From: Clostridium sp. CAG:1000 | GTDB taxonomy: Bacteria; Bacillota_I; Bacilli_A; RF39; UBA660 | NCBI GenBank assembly: GCA_000436975.1 | Contig: HG000333.1 | Location: 1-47,317, forward strand | Direction: 5' to 3' | Length of the DNA stretch: 47,317 bases | In this document: one piece after another, positions 26,581-36,718 of the stretch | How the letters are laid out: every line of letters starts with the position of its first letter | Numbering within the stretch: the stretch's first letter is position 1 | Position numbers and translations under genes: made by a program | The notes under the pieces: model-generated | Database searches by the model: none | What the model saw: only the letters and a program-made list of their open reading frames with translations | What the model was told of the DNA's origin: nothing

Positions 26581-27075
26581 TTAAATAAAATATTTTTTTA
26601 CTAATTCGAAAATGGTTTTTGCTACTAACTGCATAGTTTGTACATCACTGTCAGAAATTATAATTATTCCTCCTAATAAATCACTGTCTACAATTATTGG
26701 AAAAATTATTATTTTTCCATATACCTTCAATTTTTCAGTTAATTTTAATTCTGTTTGATAATCACAAGTAAATATTTTTCTTTGCTGAATAATTTTAAAT
26801 ACATCTTCTGAAATTTTTTCTTGAGTTTCTAGTATGAAATTATTATTTGTTATATATATTTCATAATCATAAATACTCTTAAAAATGTTTTTAATCTTTA
26901 TAATTTCGTCTTGAACATTTAAAATTCTTGAAAATTTTTCTAAAATTATTTTGTTTTCATCAACAATTATTTGAAAATCATCACCAGAATGTATACTAAG
27001 TACCTTTCTTAATTCTTTTGGTAGTACTATACGTCCAAGATCATCTATTTTTCGTATCATACAAGTAGTTTTCAA
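26581..27075 (-). CDS. spoVT: SpoVT/AbrB-family transcription regulator
   Basis: A 164-residue regulator with an N-terminal swapped-hairpin AbrB domain (MIRKIDDLGRIVLPKELRKVLSIHSGDDFQI) and a C-terminal GAF-like domain, the SpoVT architecture. In Bacillus SpoVT controls SigG-dependent genes in the forespore. A TTG start at 27075, with AGGTGA upstream, gives an N-terminus that aligns with Bacillus SpoVT (M-K-x-T-x-x-x-R-x-IDDLGR); the GTG at 27084 lies inside the ribosome site. It sits directly after mfd, as in Bacillus. Confidence 0.93.
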   Translation of the reverse strand: MKTTCMIRKIDDLGRIVLPKELRKVLSIHSGDDFQIIVDENKIILEKFSRILNVQDEIIKIKNIFKSIYDYEIYITNNNFILETQEKISEDVFKIIQQRKIFTCDYQTELKLTEKLKVYGKIIIFPIIVDSDLLGGIIIISDSDVQTMQLVAKTIFELVKKYFI

Positions 27076-27115
27076 TAAAATCACCTAGTAATATTTTTAA
27101 CATTTAATTTGCTTT

Positions 27116-30100
27116 TTATACTGGATTTTTAGATTTTAAAATATAAATTAGTTCTAATAGTTCTTCAATATAATATAAATAATTTTTTTCCAATGTTGTT
27201 TTTAGTAAAGTTATATAGATTGAATCATTTTTATATAGAAAATTAAACTTTCCACTTATATTAATTGTTTTAATGAATAATTCTTCAATGCTTATATCTT
27301 TATATGAAGATTTTAATAATCTCAAAACTATTTTTTTGTTATCATTTTCTGAAATTTTGACATTATCTAAGATTACAAGTTTTTCAATATATTTTTCATG
27401 AGCATACAGCTGTAATTCTTGATTAGTTATTCCAAATCTATCTTTAATTTCTTCTAATACACTATTTAGTTCTGTCTTGCTTGATATTGCATTTATTTTC
27501 TTATGAAGTTCAATTACAACATCACTATCATCAGTATATTCATTACCAATATGAGTGGGTACATTTAGCATTACTTCTTTAGGGGAATCAATATCTTCTT
27601 CCTTAGTGCCTTCCACTTCTTCTTTTATTAAATCTAAATACATATTAACACCAACAGAATCTATAAATCCTGCTTGTTCTTTACCAAGTAAATCCCCTGC
27701 ACCTCGTATTGCTAAATCTCGCATTGAAATTTTATAGCCACTTCCAAGTTCAGTGAATTCTTTAATTGCTTCTAATCTTTTTTTCGCAGTCAAAGTTAAA
27801 ATTTTTTCTTTTTTATACATAAGATATGCATATGCTATTTTATCACTTCGTCCAACTCTACCTCTTATTTGATATAATTGACTCAAACCAAATCTATCAC
27901 TATCAATGACAATAATTGTATTTGCATTTGGAATATCAATACCATTTTCAATTATAGTAGTGCTAACTAGAACATCGTACTTTTTATTCGTGAAGTCATA
28001 AATAATATCCTGCATTTCTTTTTTTGTCATCTTGCCATGTGCATAACAAATTTTTGCCTCAGGTATTATTCTTTTATATTTGTTTACCAAATTAATCATA
28101 TTCATTACATTGTTGTATAAAATAAATGCTTGGCCTTTTCTACTTATCTCTTTTAGAATAACCTCTCTTATTAACATTTCATTATATTCAATAACATATG
28201 TTTGAACAGGGTATCTGTTTTGAGGTGCCGATTCTATTAAAGATAAATCCCTGATTCCAACAAGTGACATTTGCAATGATCTAGGTATTGGTGTAGCAGA
28301 AACAGAAAGAACATGAACATTTGATTTAATTTTTTTAATTTTCTCTTTTTGCTCAACACCAAATCTATGTTCTTCATCAATTACTAAAAGTCCTAAATTA
28401 TTATATTCAACATCTTTACTTAATAATCTGTGCGTCCCGAATATAATGTCTGTTTTACCTTCTTTTAATTTTTTTATTTTGGCTTGCACTTGTTTATTAG
28501 TATAGTGCCTATTGATTATATCTATATTTATTGCAAAATTTCTAAATCTTTCCTTGGCAGACTCATATTGTTGATATGACAAAATCGTGGTTGGGCATAA
28601 ATATGCTACTTGATAATTATTTTCAACCGCTTTAAACATTGCTCTAAATATTACTTCTGTCTTCCCATACCCTACATCTCCACATAATAATCTTTCCATA
28701 GGTCGCGGCTTTTCTAAATCTTTTTTTATTTCATTGATGGCTTTGATTTGATCCGGAGTTTCTTCATATTCAAATTCATTTTCGAAAATAATTTGATTTT
28801 CATCATCTTTAGAGAATGGTTTAATAATAGCTTTTTCTCTCTCTTTATATATTTTTAATAGGTCTTGCGTTATATTCTTAATTTTTTCACGTATTCTTAA
28901 CTTAGTTTTTGTCCACTCAATACTATTTAATTTATTTATAGTAGGTTTCATACCTTCTTTAGAAACATATTTATATAATTTTGATATATCTTCTACCGGC
29001 AAATATAATTTATCATTACCTTTGTATTGTATTAATATATAATCTTTTTTAAGTTTGTTCTTTTCAATGGTTGTAATTCCCTTATATATACCTATCCCGT
29101 TTTTTCTATGAACAACATAGTCTCCTATTTGTAGATTATCTAGTGATATTATATTTTTACCTATGTTTTCCTTATATTTAATCTTTTGAGTTTTATTATT
29201 TCCATACAAATCATTCTCACTATAATAGTATTTATTTTTGTATACAAAACCTTTGTTTAGGTTTTTATTAACTGTTTTAATTTTGTTATTTAAGTGAAGT
29301 ATCTCATTTATAAAATTTTTATTACTTGAATATAGTGTTCCGTTATTCTTTATTATATCATCTATAAACATCGATTTATTTGAATTATAATATTCTATAT
29401 TTTTTGCAAATATATTTATATCTTTATTTTTGTTATTTATAGTATCTAAATATATATCGTCTTTAGTTAATAATTCATTTAATTTAAATACACTAGAACT
29501 AATATTCAAGTATTCCATTTGTGGTTTAAGCATTTTTTCTTGTAATTTTATTTGATTAAAATTATGATACATAACTATTTTATTTTCAAGATAATCCTTT
29601 ATTGAAGATTCACTGTCATTATAATTTTCATTAAGACTTAATATTGATACTTCATCTAATTCTTTCATTGTCTTTTGAGTTATTGGATCAAAATATTTAA
29701 TTTTTTCAACAACATCATCAAATAATTCAATTCTAACTGGGTTTTCTTCACCTACTGGATAGACATCAATAACAAAACCTCTGACAGAAAAATCGGAAGT
29801 ATTATATACCATGCTTTCTCGCTTATAACCATTTTCAGTTAAATCTTTTATTAATTTTTCACGGTTGACTATTTTATTTTTCTTCAAATGTATAGTTTTA
29901 TCTCTGTACGCCTGTATGTTCGACATTTTCTTTATATAACTGTTTAAATGTACTATTACTATTTTTTGCTTGTTATCATTTATTTTGTTTAACAAATTAA
30001 TTCTCATGTAAAGTAATTCTGGAGATGCTGCTATTGCTGATTTTGATATTATATCATCTTCAGGAAATAAGTATACATCATCCAAATAAGATTTTAAATT

Positions 30101-30274
30101 ATTGAATTTTTCTGTTGCTTCATTTAATGTTGGAAAAACTAACATAATATTTTTCCCCGAACTAAAAAAAGTATATAATATAAATTGATTATATATTTCA
30201 TTATCACTTATAGATACATTCTTAATATTATTAATATCAAAATCAAATAATTTCTTACATAATATATCAATCAT
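27116..30274 (-). CDS. mfd: transcription-repair coupling factor Mfd
   Basis: A 1052-residue translocase that removes stalled RNA polymerase and recruits UvrA. The RNA polymerase-interacting domain GDYVVHRKNGIGIYKGI is near 383, Walker A GDVGYGKTEV near 531, DEEHRFGVEQ near 629, SATPIPRSLQMSL near 652, and the TRG-like helicase end QIRGRVGRSDK near 785. The UvrB-homology region is N-terminal and reduced, so the protein is about 100 residues shorter than the B. subtilis one (1177). It overlaps pth by 4 nt (pth-mfd-spoVT order). Confidence 0.97.
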   Translation of the reverse strand: MIDILCKKLFDFDINNIKNVSISDNEIYNQFILYTFFSSGKNIMLVFPTLNEATEKFNNLKSYLDDVYLFPEDDIISKSAIAASPELLYMRINLLNKINDNKQKIVIVHLNSYIKKMSNIQAYRDKTIHLKKNKIVNREKLIKDLTENGYKRESMVYNTSDFSVRGFVIDVYPVGEENPVRIELFDDVVEKIKYFDPITQKTMKELDEVSILSLNENYNDSESSIKDYLENKIVMYHNFNQIKLQEKMLKPQMEYLNISSSVFKLNELLTKDDIYLDTINNKNKDINIFAKNIEYYNSNKSMFIDDIIKNNGTLYSSNKNFINEILHLNNKIKTVNKNLNKGFVYKNKYYYSENDLYGNNKTQKIKYKENIGKNIISLDNLQIGDYVVHRKNGIGIYKGITTIEKNKLKKDYILIQYKGNDKLYLPVEDISKLYKYVSKEGMKPTINKLNSIEWTKTKLRIREKIKNITQDLLKIYKEREKAIIKPFSKDDENQIIFENEFEYEETPDQIKAINEIKKDLEKPRPMERLLCGDVGYGKTEVIFRAMFKAVENNYQVAYLCPTTILSYQQYESAKERFRNFAINIDIINRHYTNKQVQAKIKKLKEGKTDIIFGTHRLLSKDVEYNNLGLLVIDEEHRFGVEQKEKIKKIKSNVHVLSVSATPIPRSLQMSLVGIRDLSLIESAPQNRYPVQTYVIEYNEMLIREVILKEISRKGQAFILYNNVMNMINLVNKYKRIIPEAKICYAHGKMTKKEMQDIIYDFTNKKYDVLVSTTIIENGIDIPNANTIIVIDSDRFGLSQLYQIRGRVGRSDKIAYAYLMYKKEKILTLTAKKRLEAIKEFTELGSGYKISMRDLAIRGAGDLLGKEQAGFIDSVGVNMYLDLIKEEVEGTKEEDIDSPKEVMLNVPTHIGNEYTDDSDVVIELHKKINAISSKTELNSVLEEIKDRFGITNQELQLYAHEKYIEKLVILDNVKISENDNKKIVLRLLKSSYKDISIEELFIKTINISGKFNFLYKNDSIYITLLKTTLEKNYLYYIEELLELIYILKSKNPV

Positions 30275-30828
30275 TGTTTCTTATTATATTTCTCCATCAG
30301 CTTTTCTATATCATTATTAGCAAAATCATCGATTATGTTTGCTACCCTTTCTACAACTAAATCTATCTTTTTAGTCTCTTCTTGAGAAAATTTACCTAAA
30401 ACATAATTTATCATATCATAATTACTTTTTGAAATACCGATACGCACCCTAGGTATATCTTCTGTTTTTAATTTGTTTATTATATCTTTTATACCATTGT
30501 GGCCACCGGAACTTCCAGTTCTTTTTATTTTAAATGTGCCTATTTCAAAATCAACATCATCATATATTATTAAAATATCTGATGTTTTTATATTGAAATA
30601 ATTGCAAAATTTAACTACCGCATCTCCAGAGTTATTCATGTATGTGTTGGGTTTAACTAAAATAATTTTCTGATTATTTATTAATTTTTCACAGTATTCA
30701 GAATTAAATTTGTTTTTATATTTCAAGTTATTCTTTGAAGTATAATAATCTATAGCTTTAAAGCCACAATTATGTCTTGTGTTTTCATACTCCTTACCAG
30801 GGTTACCTAATCCTACAATTAATTTCAT
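30271..30828 (-). CDS. pth: peptidyl-tRNA hydrolase
   Basis: A 185-residue esterase that recycles peptidyl-tRNA. VGLGNPGKEYENTRHNCGF contains the catalytic His. NTYMNNSGDAV, YDDVDFEIGTFKIK and SGGHNGIKDI are family motifs. It directly follows rsmI (no gap) and overlaps mfd by 4 nt. Standard length. Confidence 0.97.
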   Translation of the reverse strand: MKLIVGLGNPGKEYENTRHNCGFKAIDYYTSKNNLKYKNKFNSEYCEKLINNQKIILVKPNTYMNNSGDAVVKFCNYFNIKTSDILIIYDDVDFEIGTFKIKRTGSSGGHNGIKDIINKLKTEDIPRVRIGISKSNYDMINYVLGKFSQEETKKIDLVVERVANIIDDFANNDIEKLMEKYNKKQ

Positions 30829-31674
30829 TTATAACTCCTTACATTCTTCATACAACTTATTTTTGCTAATATTATATTTTAATGACACTTCTTTTATAGC
30901 ATCTTTTTTAGAGTAGCCTGCTTCCTGCATTTCTTTTACAAGTTCTATGTAATTGGTTGATATTGTTTCTAATTTATTATTTTTTTCCTTTTCAACCACA
31001 ATTACAATTTCACCTTTTATATCATCTATTATTTTCGTCACATTTTCAATACTATCTCTAATGATTTCCTCATGTAATTTTGATATTTCACGAACTATTG
31101 ATATTTTACGATTTCCAAAAGCTTCAAGCATCAATTCTAAGGTGGTTTTTAGCCTTCTAGGGGATTCATAGAATATCATTGTATATTCTACATCTTTTAA
31201 TCTATTTAACTCATTTTTGGCCGCATTTTTCTTGTTATTCAAAAAGCCATAAAATAAAAATCTTTCATTGTCTAGCCCGGACATGTTTAAAGCGGGTATT
31301 AATGCTGTTGCGCCTGGTAAAGCAATCACAGGTATATTTTCCTTTATAACTTCATTTACAACGAAATTACCCGGATCACTAATTAAAGGTGTTCCTCTAT
31401 CACTTACAAAACCTATTGTTTTTCCTTCTTTTAGTATTTTTAATATTTTTTCCTTATTTTTCATCTCACTATATTTGTGACAAGATTCTATCTTTTTATT
31501 TATGTTATAATACTTTAGTAAATTGAACGTTTCTCTTGTATCTTCTGCAAATACAATATCAACTTCTTTTAATATATTTAAGGCTCTAAGTGTTATATCA
31601 TCCAAATTACCAATTGGTGTGGGAATCAAATATAGTTTTCCTTTTATATCACTATTATAACTATTTTGTTTCAT
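30829..31674 (-). CDS. rsmI: 16S rRNA (cytidine-2'-O)-methyltransferase RsmI
   Basis: A 281-residue SAM-dependent enzyme that 2'-O-methylates C1402 of 16S rRNA. LIPTPIGNLDDITLRAL, FAEDTRETFNLL, SDRGTPLISDPG and LPGATALIPALNMSG are all present, and the C-terminal helix pair is complete. It follows trmN6 with no gap, as part of a tight holB-ricT-trmN6-rsmI-pth-mfd operon. Confidence 0.97.
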   Translation of the reverse strand: MKQNSYNSDIKGKLYLIPTPIGNLDDITLRALNILKEVDIVFAEDTRETFNLLKYYNINKKIESCHKYSEMKNKEKILKILKEGKTIGFVSDRGTPLISDPGNFVVNEVIKENIPVIALPGATALIPALNMSGLDNERFLFYGFLNNKKNAAKNELNRLKDVEYTMIFYESPRRLKTTLELMLEAFGNRKISIVREISKLHEEIIRDSIENVTKIIDDIKGEIVIVVEKEKNNKLETISTNYIELVKEMQEAGYSKKDAIKEVSLKYNISKNKLYEECKEL

Positions 31675-32406
31675 TTACTCATCTCCAAACATTTTGATTA
31701 TTTCACTCGTATATTTTCCATTGCCTTCATGAACAACTAGTGGCTTTAATATTTTTAAACCTGGCTTACCATTTTTGCGACCATCGATCAGCATTAAGTT
31801 TGATTCACTATTTTTTTTAGGATAAATAAATTGAATTCTTTTAGGCTCTATGTTATGTTTTCTCATTAATGTAATTATATCAATCAACCTTTCAGTACGA
31901 TGTACCATAGTTAACGAACAATTATTTTTTAATAATTTTTTTGACATTATAATAATGTCTTCTAATGTAATCATTATTTCATGTCTTGCTATCGATTTTA
32001 TCTTATTATCATTCTTTATAGATTTATCAGTACATTTAAAGTATGGTGGATTACATGTTATCAAATCGAATGAGTCTGTTTCAAAGTTATTTATTGCATT
32101 TTTTGCATCATCATTAATTAAAACAATTTTATTTTCTAATTTGTTAATTCTTAATGTTTTTAACGCTAATTCATATATTTCTTTTTGAATTTCGACAGCA
32201 TATATTTTAGCATCGGTTTTTGTTGATAATACTAGTGGAACCGGTATATTTCCAGTGCATAAATCTAATATTTTATTAATATTCTTGTTTAATTGTACAA
32301 AATTTGGTAACAAGATCGAATCCAAACTAAAATTAAAGTAGTTTTTATTTTGATAAATTTTTATATTGTTGTAATTTAAAAGATCGTTTATTGTTTCATC
32401 ATTCAT
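31675..32406 (-). CDS. trmN6: tRNA1(Val) A37 N6-methyltransferase family (TrmN6/YabB)
   Basis: A 243-residue class I SAM methyltransferase: LDLCTGNIPVPLVLS (about 44-58) is motif I, and ITCNPPYFK (about 115) is the NPPY motif of adenine-N6 enzymes. It corresponds to Bacillus YabB. Its start overlaps ricT by 8 nt. The predicted target base rests on the family assignment. Confidence 0.93.
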   Translation of the reverse strand: MNDETINDLLNYNNIKIYQNKNYFNFSLDSILLPNFVQLNKNINKILDLCTGNIPVPLVLSTKTDAKIYAVEIQKEIYELALKTLRINKLENKIVLINDDAKNAINNFETDSFDLITCNPPYFKCTDKSIKNDNKIKSIARHEIMITLEDIIIMSKKLLKNNCSLTMVHRTERLIDIITLMRKHNIEPKRIQFIYPKKNSESNLMLIDGRKNGKPGLKILKPLVVHEGNGKYTSEIIKMFGDE

Positions 32407-33190
32407 TGCTCATTTTTTCTAATGGAACCTCTACAACAATTTTGTTATTATTTTCTGTGTTTAATGTGTATTTTCTGTTTAAAATATCAAGTGAGGTTAC
32501 CACTCCACTTTCTTTTCCTACTTTAACTTTATCTCCTACTTCAGGCATCCCTTTTCTATATAAACTATAATTACTATCTTCATATTTTAGACAGCACAAT
32601 AATCTACCACATTGGCCATTGATTTTACTAGGATTTAACGATAAGCCTTGGTTCTTAACTTGAGCTATACCAACTGAATCTAAATCTTTCAAAAAACTGG
32701 AACAGCATAATTTTCTACCACATTGGCCTATCCCTGATATTTCTTTTGCTTTATCTCTCACACCAACTTGTCTTAATTCTATTCTAACTCTATAAATAGA
32801 TGCCAGTGACTTAGCAAGCTCTCTAAAATCAATTCTATTGTCAGCTAAGAATTGAAATACTAATTGACTTTTATCGAAAGTATAATATGAATCAATAAAC
32901 TTCATATCAAGGTTTAAGTCTTTTGCAATTTCGGTTGCTTTTTCTAATGCTAACTTTGCTTCTACAATGTTTTTTTTATTTTGCTTTATATCACTCTCTT
33001 CAGCAATTTTTATTATTTTTGAATGATTTTCATCTTGCAACTTTACTTTTGATATTGAAGACACTTTACCAAATTGTTGTCCTTTTTCTGTTTCTACTAT
33101 AACATAATCGCCAACAAAAACATCAATATTATTGTCATAAAATATGTATTCTTTACCACTATTTTTAAATTTTACTCCAACATTATTCAT
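32399..33190 (-). CDS. ricT: RicT (YaaT) PSP1-domain regulatory protein
   Basis: A 263-residue protein with the PSP1 domain. Two Cys clusters, GQCGRKLCCSSF and GQCGRLLCCLKYE, are the residues that bind Fe-S in the RicA/RicF/RicT complex. In B. subtilis that complex promotes RNase Y cleavage of some transcripts and supports competence, sporulation and biofilms. It overlaps holB by 4 nt. The yabA gene, normally next in Bacillus, is absent. Confidence 0.95.
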   Translation of the reverse strand: MNNVGVKFKNSGKEYIFYDNNIDVFVGDYVIVETEKGQQFGKVSSISKVKLQDENHSKIIKIAEESDIKQNKKNIVEAKLALEKATEIAKDLNLDMKFIDSYYTFDKSQLVFQFLADNRIDFRELAKSLASIYRVRIELRQVGVRDKAKEISGIGQCGRKLCCSSFLKDLDSVGIAQVKNQGLSLNPSKINGQCGRLLCCLKYEDSNYSLYRKGMPEVGDKVKVGKESGVVTSLDILNRKYTLNTENNNKIVVEVPLEKMSNE

Positions 33191-33984
33191 CCCTTACATC
33201 TCCACATTTCTATTATAAATCTATCTATGCAAATATTTTTATTAAGATTTTTCTCAGTTAAATTCATTGTTTTATTAATAACTAAAATTTTTTCTAATAT
33301 TTTTTTTATATTATTTTTTGACACGATATCTAAGTCGTTATCAGACAAATTATTATTTAATATTTTAAGTAAAATATTTCTATATATATTTATCATATTG
33401 TATAAAACACTATTAAATTCATTTCTATCTTTTATTTTATTATAAATTTCATTATTTAATGCTAGGCTCTGATGTCCGTTATTTTCTATATTTTTTACTA
33501 TTTCCATAGCAATATCATTGTAATTTTCATTAATTATAATTTCACTATTTGATGATACGAAAAATTTTTGGCATCTGCTTGAAATAGTAGGCCTAACTGC
33601 GCTTATATTTCTTGTCAATAAAAACGCATATATTCCTTTTTCAGGTTCTTCTAATGTTTTTAGTAATGAATTGTATACACTATCACTTAGTTTTTCACAA
33701 TCCTCTATTATATATACTTTAATGTTATTAAATTGAGAAGTTAATGACAAATCAGACAATAACTTTTTAATATCGCTTTTTGTTATTATTCTTTCATTTT
33801 GTCTTAATATATATATGTCAGGATTTTCATAAATATTTATATCTTTTTTAAAGAAGAAGTCTCGCAATATTATATTCAAGTCATTTTGAATATCATCAAA
33901 GCTTACATTTCCTATAAGAAATGATTGATTGATTTTATTTGACTTATTCATTGTATTAAAATAATCATATATAGTATTGCTCAT
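33187..33984 (-). CDS. holB: DNA polymerase III delta' subunit
   Basis: A 265-residue clamp-loader subunit. It shares EDCEKLSDSVYNSLLKTLEEPEKGIYAFLLT and PTISSRCQKF with DnaX, but the Walker A is absent, as in delta'. The C-terminal region is Asn/Ile-rich and poorly conserved. The slot between bofA-like and ricT is the Bacillus location. AGGAGAG ribosome site. The tmk gene usually found upstream is missing. Confidence 0.93.
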   Translation of the reverse strand: MSNTIYDYFNTMNKSNKINQSFLIGNVSFDDIQNDLNIILRDFFFKKDINIYENPDIYILRQNERIITKSDIKKLLSDLSLTSQFNNIKVYIIEDCEKLSDSVYNSLLKTLEEPEKGIYAFLLTRNISAVRPTISSRCQKFFVSSNSEIIINENYNDIAMEIVKNIENNGHQSLALNNEIYNKIKDRNEFNSVLYNMINIYRNILLKILNNNLSDNDLDIVSKNNIKKILEKILVINKTMNLTEKNLNKNICIDRFIIEMWRCKG

Positions 33985-33994
33985 AATCTCTCCT

Positions 33995-34165
33995 TTACCA
34001 ATAATATTTCAAATATAATATTGCTAATATACCTAAAATGTTATAAATATACACAACTAATATTGTAAAGATATTAATTGGAACATTTTTGCCAGATGGA
34101 CTTATCATTATATTTATTGTATATATTAAACACAATGATAAAACTATTTTTTTAATATAAATCAT
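33995..34165 (-). CDS. bofA: BofA-like small membrane protein
   Basis: A 56-residue protein not listed by usual gene length cut-offs. The N-terminal helix (about 6-22) is followed by SPSGKNVPINIFTILVVYIYNILGILAILYLKYYW. This resembles the C-terminal P-I-N-x-x-T-x-x-x-x-x-x-x-L-G-x-x-x motif of BofA, the inhibitor of SpoIVFB processing of pro-SigK. The recR-bofA neighbourhood matches Bacillus. AAGGTG ribosome site, ATG at 34165. Bacillus BofA has 87 residues, so this is a minimal form; the usual Gly-Ile-Pro-Gly after the motif is absent. Confidence 0.6.
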   Translation of the reverse strand: MIYIKKIVLSLCLIYTINIMISPSGKNVPINIFTILVVYIYNILGILAILYLKYYW

Positions 34166-34198
34166 ATCTTTCACCTTATATAATCTATGAAATTTCAG

Positions 34199-34798
34199 TT
34201 AAGATATAACTTTTCTATCTTCCCAAGCTTTTGTAATCATTACTGGGTCTAAATATTCAATATCTGTTCCCATAGGTATACCATAAGATAACCTTGAAAC
34301 TTTTATATTATACTTTTCTAACAATTTTTGTATGTATAAAGAGGTCACTTCCCCTTCAATCGACGGATTTAAAGCTATTATTATTTCTTTGATATTTGAG
34401 TTTATTCTTTTATCTATTAAACTCATTATATTCAAATCATCAGGATCTTTACCATCTATTGGTGATATTAAACCATTTAACACATGATATAAGCCATCGT
34501 ATTTACCTGTTTTTTCTATAAAAAATACATTTTTAGAATCTTCAACTACACATATTGTGGAATTATCTCTTTTTTTATTATCACATATATTGCATATTTC
34601 TGTATCGGATAAGCAGCCACAAATTTCACATACTTTAATATTTTTTTTAAAATCAATCAACGCATTAGCTAAGTTTTCTATTTCTTCAATATCTTTTTCA
34701 TAGATAGAATAAACAAATCTTTCAGCTGTTTTTTCTCCAACTCCTGGCAAAATTGTTAGAGTATTTACAAGTTGTTCGAAGCTTTTTGGTAAAATCAT
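34199..34798 (-). CDS. recR: recombination mediator RecR
   Basis: The 199-residue protein forms the RecFOR pathway clamp: an N-terminal HhH (LTILPGVGEKTAERFV), a C4 zinc finger (CEICGCLSDTEICNIC, about 57-72), a Toprim domain starting CVVEDSKNVFFIEKTGKYDGLYHVLNG, and the end. GGAGGC ribosome site. In the usual dnaX-yaaK-recR order. Confidence 0.97.
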   Translation of the reverse strand: MILPKSFEQLVNTLTILPGVGEKTAERFVYSIYEKDIEEIENLANALIDFKKNIKVCEICGCLSDTEICNICDNKKRDNSTICVVEDSKNVFFIEKTGKYDGLYHVLNGLISPIDGKDPDDLNIMSLIDKRINSNIKEIIIALNPSIEGEVTSLYIQKLLEKYNIKVSRLSYGIPMGTDIEYLDPVMITKAWEDRKVIS

Positions 34799-34801
34799 GA
34801 T

Positions 34802-35104
34802 TTAAAATAAGCCTCCTAAACCATTCGTATATTTGCCTAATTTTTTATCTTTTTCTAATTTAATTTGCTCTAATACATTATTTATTGCAACAGTCAAAAT
34901 ATCTTCTAGCATCTCCACGTCATTGATTATATTTTCATTTTTAATTTTTATTTTTGATACTGCATTTTTTCCTGTAATTTCAACTAGTATATTTTCATTT
35001 TCATAATTGAATACTTTGTTTTCAATTTCTCTAGTAGTTTTTTCTAATTCTCCTTGCAATTTTCTTGCCTGATTCATTAAACTTTGTATATTCATTTTCT
35101 TCAC
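34802..35104 (-). CDS. yaaK: YbaB/EbfC nucleoid-associated protein (YaaK)
   Basis: A 100-residue DNA-binding protein: MNIQSLMNQARKLQGELEKTTREIEN matches the MxxQAQkmQ.m N-terminus, and ends KLGKYTNGLGGLF. Overlaps dnaX by 4 nt. Position and length are standard. Confidence 0.95.
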   Translation of the reverse strand: MKKMNIQSLMNQARKLQGELEKTTREIENKVFNYENENILVEITGKNAVSKIKIKNENIINDVEMLEDILTVAINNVLEQIKLEKDKKLGKYTNGLGGLF

Positions 35105-36702
35105 TCATCCACTTTAATATATTTATCTCCAAATATATTATCAAGTGTCCTTTCTAATTCATTATTTTTTTTATTTAATATTTTTTCATTTTCATCAATA
35201 ATATTATATCTGATACCTTTTTTTACATTATCTATATACTCATTTTTTATTTTTTTCCATTCGTTTGTTGTTACACAAACAGTTTTATATTTTTTCTTGA
35301 ATATTTTTGATACAAACTGATCAATTTCGTCCATATTCTTATTAAATATAACAGCGTCAAAATTATTCTTATATGAAAATATTATATTTGTTTCAGAAAC
35401 AACCTCTACATTGGATTTTTTTAATATAGAAGCAAAAACATTATATTTTTTTGATGACATATACTCATCAATCAAATCAAATTTTTCAATAAAATCTTTT
35501 TTTAATTCCTTTTTTGCGCCACACAATGTATTATTCACTCTTATTTTTTTTATTCTCAACGCATCGTCATCATTTGAATCTTTTTCAGCAACTTGTTTGT
35601 CTTTTTTTTGTATTTCATTCAAATCTAAATCATTATTAAAAATCAATATAATTTTTATAAAATATATTTCAATTAATAGCTTTTGATTAGGGGTTTTCTT
35701 TAATTCTGTTGATAGTGAAAAAAGCTCTTCACACATATTTATATATATTTGATTACTATAGTTACAATACCTGCTTAAGATTTTTTCATATTCATCATCA
35801 AAATATTTTTTAGAATTTTTGTAAATTAATATATCCCTTATTAATACTTGTAATTTGTTACAAATGTTATCAAAATTACTTCCTTTTTCATAAAGAACAT
35901 TTAGTATATTAATTATACCTAGCATATCTTGATTAAATATACTATCCATTATTGTAAAAAGTTCATCATTTGTTACTTCTCCAAGTAATTTGCATACATC
36001 TTCTACAGAAATGTTTTTATCATTAAGTGCTATTACTTGGTCAAGCATATTAATTGCATCTCTCATTCCACCATCAGACATTTTTGCGATAAAACTTACA
36101 ATATCTTTGTTAATTATTTTATTTTCTTTTTTCAGTATGTAATTTAACTGTTTTTCAATTAATTCAGGTGGAATTTTTTCAAAATCAAACTTTTGGCATC
36201 TTGATATTACTGTATTAGGTATTTTATTTATTTCTGTGGTCGCTAAAATAAATATTGCATGTGCTGGTGGCTCCTCTAACGTTTTCAACAACGCGTTAAA
36301 TGCGCTAATTGATAACATATGTACTTCATCAATAATATACACTTTATACTTTAGTTTTGTTGGCATAAGCTTTATATTATTTCGTATTTCGCGAATTTCT
36401 TCTACTCCATTGTTACTCGCCGCATCTATTTCAACAATATCTATTTCGTTATTTATATCATTTATACACGATTCACACTTTCCACATAAATCCCCATCAA
36501 TAGAGTTCAAGCAATTTACTGCCTTTGAAAAGATCTTAGCAATACTCGTTTTTCCAATTCCTCTTGGGCCTGCAAAAATATAAGCATGTCCAATTTTATT
36601 TTCTATTATGCTGTTTCTTAAGATTTTTACAACAACATCTTGTCCAACGACATCTGAAAATTTCTTAGGTCTATATTTACGATATAATGATATGTATGCC
36701 AT
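35101..36702 (-). CDS. dnaX: DNA polymerase III tau/gamma subunit
   Basis: The 533-residue clamp loader ATPase has MAYISLYRKYRPKKFSDVVGQ at the start, Walker A GPRGIGKTS (about 45-53), zinc CGKCESC, Walker B IDEVHMLS and SRC (CQKF) arginine-finger region. The C-terminal 200 residues are Lys/Asn-rich and divergent. The start at 36702 (GGAGG) is preferred over an upstream extension of 54 residues that contains the promoter. First gene of the dnaX-yaaK-recR-bofA-holB operon. Confidence 0.96.
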   Translation of the reverse strand: MAYISLYRKYRPKKFSDVVGQDVVVKILRNSIIENKIGHAYIFAGPRGIGKTSIAKIFSKAVNCLNSIDGDLCGKCESCINDINNEIDIVEIDAASNNGVEEIREIRNNIKLMPTKLKYKVYIIDEVHMLSISAFNALLKTLEEPPAHAIFILATTEINKIPNTVISRCQKFDFEKIPPELIEKQLNYILKKENKIINKDIVSFIAKMSDGGMRDAINMLDQVIALNDKNISVEDVCKLLGEVTNDELFTIMDSIFNQDMLGIINILNVLYEKGSNFDNICNKLQVLIRDILIYKNSKKYFDDEYEKILSRYCNYSNQIYINMCEELFSLSTELKKTPNQKLLIEIYFIKIILIFNNDLDLNEIQKKDKQVAEKDSNDDDALRIKKIRVNNTLCGAKKELKKDFIEKFDLIDEYMSSKKYNVFASILKKSNVEVVSETNIIFSYKNNFDAVIFNKNMDEIDQFVSKIFKKKYKTVCVTTNEWKKIKNEYIDNVKKGIRYNIIDENEKILNKKNNELERTLDNIFGDKYIKVDE

Positions 36703-36718
36703 GTTTGCCTCCGTAAAT

